Below the pieces are notes generated by a model. That model was not told the origin of the DNA and ran no database searches. It saw only the letters and a list, made by a program, of their open reading frames with translations. A DNA stretch of 19,430 nucleotides. It comes from an uncultured Lachnospiraceae bacterium (GTDB lineage: Bacteria; Bacillota_A; Clostridia; Lachnospirales; Lachnospiraceae). A program made the translations under genes and the position numbers. Shown piece after piece: positions 16,939-19,430 of the stretch. The stretch covers positions 1-19,430 of the forward strand of contig CACXGS010000445.1 in NCBI GenBank assembly GCA_902767195.1, written 5' to 3'. The first letter of the stretch is position 1; every line of letters begins with the position of its first letter.

Positions 16939-17949
16939 CTATGATATAGAATCCGTCACAGTTTTCCTGATACGGATATCCTCTCCGAAAATGTGGATTG
17001 GTGTATAGGATTCAATAATTCTGGAAAAAACTCTCTCGGAATAGATCTTATTAATCTGTTCCAGGGAAAGGTTGGTATTGATAATCGTCCCTCTTCCCGC
17101 CAGTAAGCGTTCATTGATACAAACGAAGAGGCTGGAATTCACAAAGGCGTTATTCATCTCTGTCCCCAGGTCATCGATAATGAGCAGATCACATGAGAGG
17201 ACAAAGTCTTTCATATGATGATCTGCCTTCTCCCTCCGGAAAGTATGATCCGCAAGCTGTTCAAAAAACTGATGGGAGGTCATATAGAGGACACTGTGCC
17301 CCTTTCGAAGCAGAGAGTCCGCAATGCAGTGGGATAAAAAAGTCTTGCCCACACCGGCCCGCCCGTAAATCAGCAGATTCCGGTTCCCGGATGAACCCTG
17401 CTCTCCCTGAGGAAAGCGGCGAATATAATCCTGTACCACATCCAGTACCTTGCGGATATTCTCCCGTGGAGACAGAGATTCTCCCCTGGGAATACGGTCC
17501 GAATAGTATCGGAGATCAAAATGCTCAAAATTCTCTTCCTTTAAAATATTCCGCAGATTAGACTGGTCGTAGAGAAGAGCAAGAATCCTCTGCTGAAAAC
17601 AATGACATTTGCTGCTGCCGATATAACCGGTATCCCTGCAGTCCGGACATACATAGACCGGATCGAGGTAATCCGGCGGATACCCTGCTTTCACCAGCAA
17701 TGCCGTCTTCCTGGCAGAGAGGGATTCAAACTCTCCGGAACCCTTTTCCTGCTGTGAATCGGCGGACCCGAAAAGACGACGTCTGATATCAGACACAGCC
17801 ATCGCTGCCATCTGGTCGTCAATCGCTCTGATCTCCGGTATCTTGCTGCGGATCTCCTCTTTTCTGGCGTCCCGGATCTCCTGACAGTCCCTTCGAATCT
17901 GGTCATATTCCTTCATGATCTCCTGGTATTGCTGATTGGAGAGCATCAT
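16939..17949 (-). CDS. dnaI: DnaI/DnaC-type helicase loader ATPase
   Basis: This AAA+ ATPase loads the replicative helicase onto DNA at the origin or at restarting forks. The protein is 336 aa. The N-terminal 90 residues are helical and charged, as expected for the helicase-binding part. A zinc-binding motif follows, C101-x2-C104 and C115-x-C117. The AAA+ core has Walker A GRAGVGKT (196-203), Walker B LLIIDD (255-260) with LGTE, and sensor-like NTN. A GRAGVGKT loader next to a DnaD-like gene matches Firmicute replication initiation. The start at 17949 lies 3 nt after the dnaD stop, and a second ATG follows immediately, so either may be used. It is coupled to dnaD, downstream of the DnaA-box cluster. 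Confidence 0.9.
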   Translation of the reverse strand: MMLSNQQYQEIMKEYDQIRRDCQEIRDARKEEIRSKIPEIRAIDDQMAAMAVSDIRRRLFGSADSQQEKGSGEFESLSARKTALLVKAGYPPDYLDPVYVCPDCRDTGYIGSSKCHCFQQRILALLYDQSNLRNILKEENFEHFDLRYYSDRIPRGESLSPRENIRKVLDVVQDYIRRFPQGEQGSSGNRNLLIYGRAGVGKTFLSHCIADSLLRKGHSVLYMTSHQFFEQLADHTFRREKADHHMKDFVLSCDLLIIDDLGTEMNNAFVNSSLFVCINERLLAGRGTIINTNLSLEQINKIYSERVFSRIIESYTPIHIFGEDIRIRKTVTDSIS

Positions 17950-17952
17950 CCT

Positions 17953-18939
17953 CTAACCCTCTTTTCTGTGGAGCAGCCGGGTCTCCAGTTCCTGATAATC
18001 ATAGGTCCGCTGTTCAAAATTATGGAAAGAATTCCCCTTTAAAGCAAAACGCTTCGAAGAAGCAGGCTCCCTCTTCTTCTGCTGAAATTCCTGGTCCTGC
18101 CGGTCTATATCCTGCCTGGTGAGAATCCCCTTTTTGTACCATTCGCTGATGATTCTGTCAGCATAGGGAAAACTTGCCTGATGAGTGGCAAGAATCGTTC
18201 GATTGCATGCTTCCACGATAATATCCGTAGGCAGCCCCCAGGATGTCCATCGATTAATATATTCCAGTTCAGAGGCCGCCGGCAGTCTTCCGCTGATTCC
18301 GAACGCCTTCAGAACCGGAAAAACATTACGGGAGTAAAGAGAACTCTCCTCTTTGGCCTGGGCCACTGTCCTGATATCCTTCCGGTACCATTCGATAGCC
18401 ACCTGCTCGATATAGCGGATGCTCTTCTTATCCCTGCTGACACAGTATTCAATCAGATATTCCAACAGCTCCGGAGAAAACTCCAGCTGGTCACGGATAT
18501 AGCAAAGCGTATTAAGCTCTGTATGGGAAAAAGGCCTTCCCAGATAAGTCTCTGCCATAAACACTGTGCGGGAGAAATCCTCACAGTCCTTGCTGGCACT
18601 GATCTGAGTCGGCGTCAGCGCCTGCTTCCTGGGTATCTTTCTCTCACCCGTATCCGGGGAGACATCCTGACTCCTGTCCTGCGGAATCAGAGGCTGCAGC
18701 AGCCCCGCCTTCTCCCAGTAGGAAATGGCACGCAGCACATCCTTCTGAGTCAGGTTCAGCCGGTCGGCAATCACATCCGGCGTAACCTCCATACCACTGT
18801 TGGAAAGACGAAGAATCATCAGATAAATCTTTACGTATTCCCCGTCGGCCTGACACATATATCGATCGATAAAATCATTCGATAGCAGGGTGATATTCTC
18901 CTGTCGATTATGAGATAATTGAATGGGTATATCTGTCAT
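17953..18939 (-). CDS. dnaD: DnaD-domain replication initiation protein with two DDBH2 domains
   Basis: This is a primosomal initiation protein of the DnaD/DnaB superfamily, which helps DnaA and DnaI place the helicase. The protein is 328 aa. The N-terminal 90 residues look like a winged helix (DDBH1-like: YVKIYLMILRLSNSG, then VIADRLNLTQKDVLRAISYWEKAGLL). Two copies of the DDBH2 signature Y-x3-I/V-x3-W follow: Y176-W184 (YIEQVAIEW) and Y259-W267 (YADRIISEW). The tail after 290 is basic. One DDBH1 followed by two DDBH2 units resembles Bacillus DnaB more than DnaD, so a DnaB-like role is possible. The start is the ATG at 18939 with AGAGAG upstream. It is the first gene of the dnaD-dnaI unit and directly abuts the DnaA-box cluster. 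Confidence 0.87.
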   Translation of the reverse strand: MTDIPIQLSHNRQENITLLSNDFIDRYMCQADGEYVKIYLMILRLSNSGMEVTPDVIADRLNLTQKDVLRAISYWEKAGLLQPLIPQDRSQDVSPDTGERKIPRKQALTPTQISASKDCEDFSRTVFMAETYLGRPFSHTELNTLCYIRDQLEFSPELLEYLIEYCVSRDKKSIRYIEQVAIEWYRKDIRTVAQAKEESSLYSRNVFPVLKAFGISGRLPAASELEYINRWTSWGLPTDIIVEACNRTILATHQASFPYADRIISEWYKKGILTRQDIDRQDQEFQQKKREPASSKRFALKGNSFHNFEQRTYDYQELETRLLHRKEG

Positions 18940-18980
18940 CGTACATCACGCTCTCTTTAGTAAAAATCAGCTCTCTCAGC

Positions 18981-18998
18981 TGTTATGATACCATAACA
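18981..18998. repeat. Palindrome in the dnaD leader
   Basis: TGTTATG (18981-18987) and CATAACA (18992-18998) form a 7-bp inverted repeat with a 4-nt spacer, between the DnaA boxes and the dnaD start. It could be an operator for the dnaD-dnaI unit. Confidence 0.4.
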
Positions 18999-19033
18999 CT
19001 TCAAAAAAATACAGCTTGAATCCGGGAGGGAAA

Positions 19034-19291
19034 TGTGGACAAGTCTGTGGATAATCCGGGGGGAAATCATGTGAACGATCCCGGATATCCAGATGTGGAT
19101 AATGTGGATAACTATGTGGACAAAGAAGCAGAAAGTGGACATCTTGGGGCAGAATGCCGGATGAAAAAGGGGATACACCTATATATAGGTTCAAAAATGT
19201 CTGGTGGATTGTGGATAAAATGTATATATCTTGTGTACAGCAGCGGAAACAGGGGATAAGGGGGACGAAAAAAAGTGGATGATGTGGATAA
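19034..19291. other. DnaA-box cluster, oriC candidate or DnaA-regulated region
   Basis: Five exact DnaA boxes read TGTGGATAA on the plus strand (the complement of TTATCCACA): 19046-19054, 19094-19102, 19103-19111, 19210-19218 and 19283-19291. Two one-mismatch boxes (TGTGGACAA) lie at 19034-19042 and 19115-19123. Weaker matches lie at 19134-19142 and 19274-19282. All point the same way; two pairs start 12 bp apart and two boxes abut directly. The region holds no convincing gene and lies just upstream of dnaD-dnaI. Nearly all genes in the window are transcribed away from it. A recognised oriC also needs an unwinding element; an AT-rich palindrome at 19177-19190 is one candidate. Confidence 0.8.
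19177..19190. repeat. 14-bp perfect palindrome within the DnaA-box cluster
   Basis: ACCTATATATAGGT is a perfect 14-bp palindrome with a TATATATA core, in the gap between the two DnaA-box groups. It may help duplex opening or bind a regulator. Confidence 0.5.
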
Positions 19292-19319
19292 ATACTGATT
19301 GCAGGGTTGAACTGCGTCG

Positions 19320-19430
19320 TCAATAGCCCCAATCAACGGACATCCGGTTCCGTCGCAGAGGCGTTGCCCACTCCCGGTAAGCTATCTGCCTGTTCCGACT
19401 GGGGCGGCTGAGGCATTCACGAAGAATTTG
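19320..19430 (-). other. Unassigned open frame running off the right edge
   Basis: From base 19430 the minus strand reads 36 codons to a TGA at 19320-19322. The base composition from about 19300 onward is clearly more GC-rich than the AT-rich DnaA-box region beside it. I do not recognise the product, and a plus-strand frame of similar length is also open, so coding is uncertain. It could be the end of a gene, a repeat or a mobile-element edge. Confidence 0.2.

Noticed and set aside
19035..19259. Short ORFs on both strands across the DnaA-box region
   Set aside because: They are made by the repeated TGTGGATAA boxes and have no ribosome sites or protein-like composition.

Overview
This window looks like chromosome from a low-to-moderate GC Firmicute of class Clostridia, most likely Lachnospiraceae. 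Evidence includes a GlgC/GlgD pair, SpoVG, a DnaD/DnaI-type helicase-loading pair, a long divergent Prs, and AGGAGG-type ribosome binding sites. No rRNA, tRNA, CRISPR array or complete mobile element was seen. Gene content is mostly housekeeping. It resembles the origin-proximal spoVG / prs / pth / mfd / prsA neighbourhood known from Bacillus and Clostridia, with glgC-glgD where glmU might be expected.

Layout, from left to right. Positions 1-7895 hold a minus-strand operon: a CDP-glycerol glycerophosphotransferase domain fused in frame to Pth, then mfd (4-nt GTGA overlap), then a PrsA-like lipoprotein, then an RsmF-type rRNA methyltransferase that runs off the left edge. A perfect consensus promoter (TTGACA-N17-TATAAT) sits at the mfd/prsA junction. 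Positions 8025-10843 hold four minus-strand accessory genes: a secreted protein of unknown function, a monoacylglycerol-lipase-like hydrolase, a PaaI-type thioesterase, and a DUF6506-like protein with a Cys-rich tail. Positions 11034-13741 hold glgC-glgD-spoVG (minus), which links ADP-glucose synthesis to a nucleic-acid-binding regulator. murC (plus, 14165-15547) has its own promoter and converges on prs at a 34-bp perfect palindromic terminator. prs (15637-16827) is followed upstream by dnaI and dnaD (16939-18939), which form one operon.

The right end (19034-19291) carries five perfect DnaA boxes and two one-mismatch boxes, all in the same orientation, directly upstream of dnaD-dnaI. All but one of the well-supported genes are transcribed leftward, away from this cluster. 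That is what a left replichore starting at an adjacent oriC would look like. The cluster could instead be a DnaA-controlled promoter or titration site for the helicase-loader operon.

The features most worth a second look are the oriC-like array, the transferase-Pth fusion, the in-frame 17-A tract in rsmF, and a perfect 15-bp hairpin at the predicted 5' end of the pth-mfd transcript. I do not see a clear new multi-gene system such as a defence island or biosynthetic cluster.
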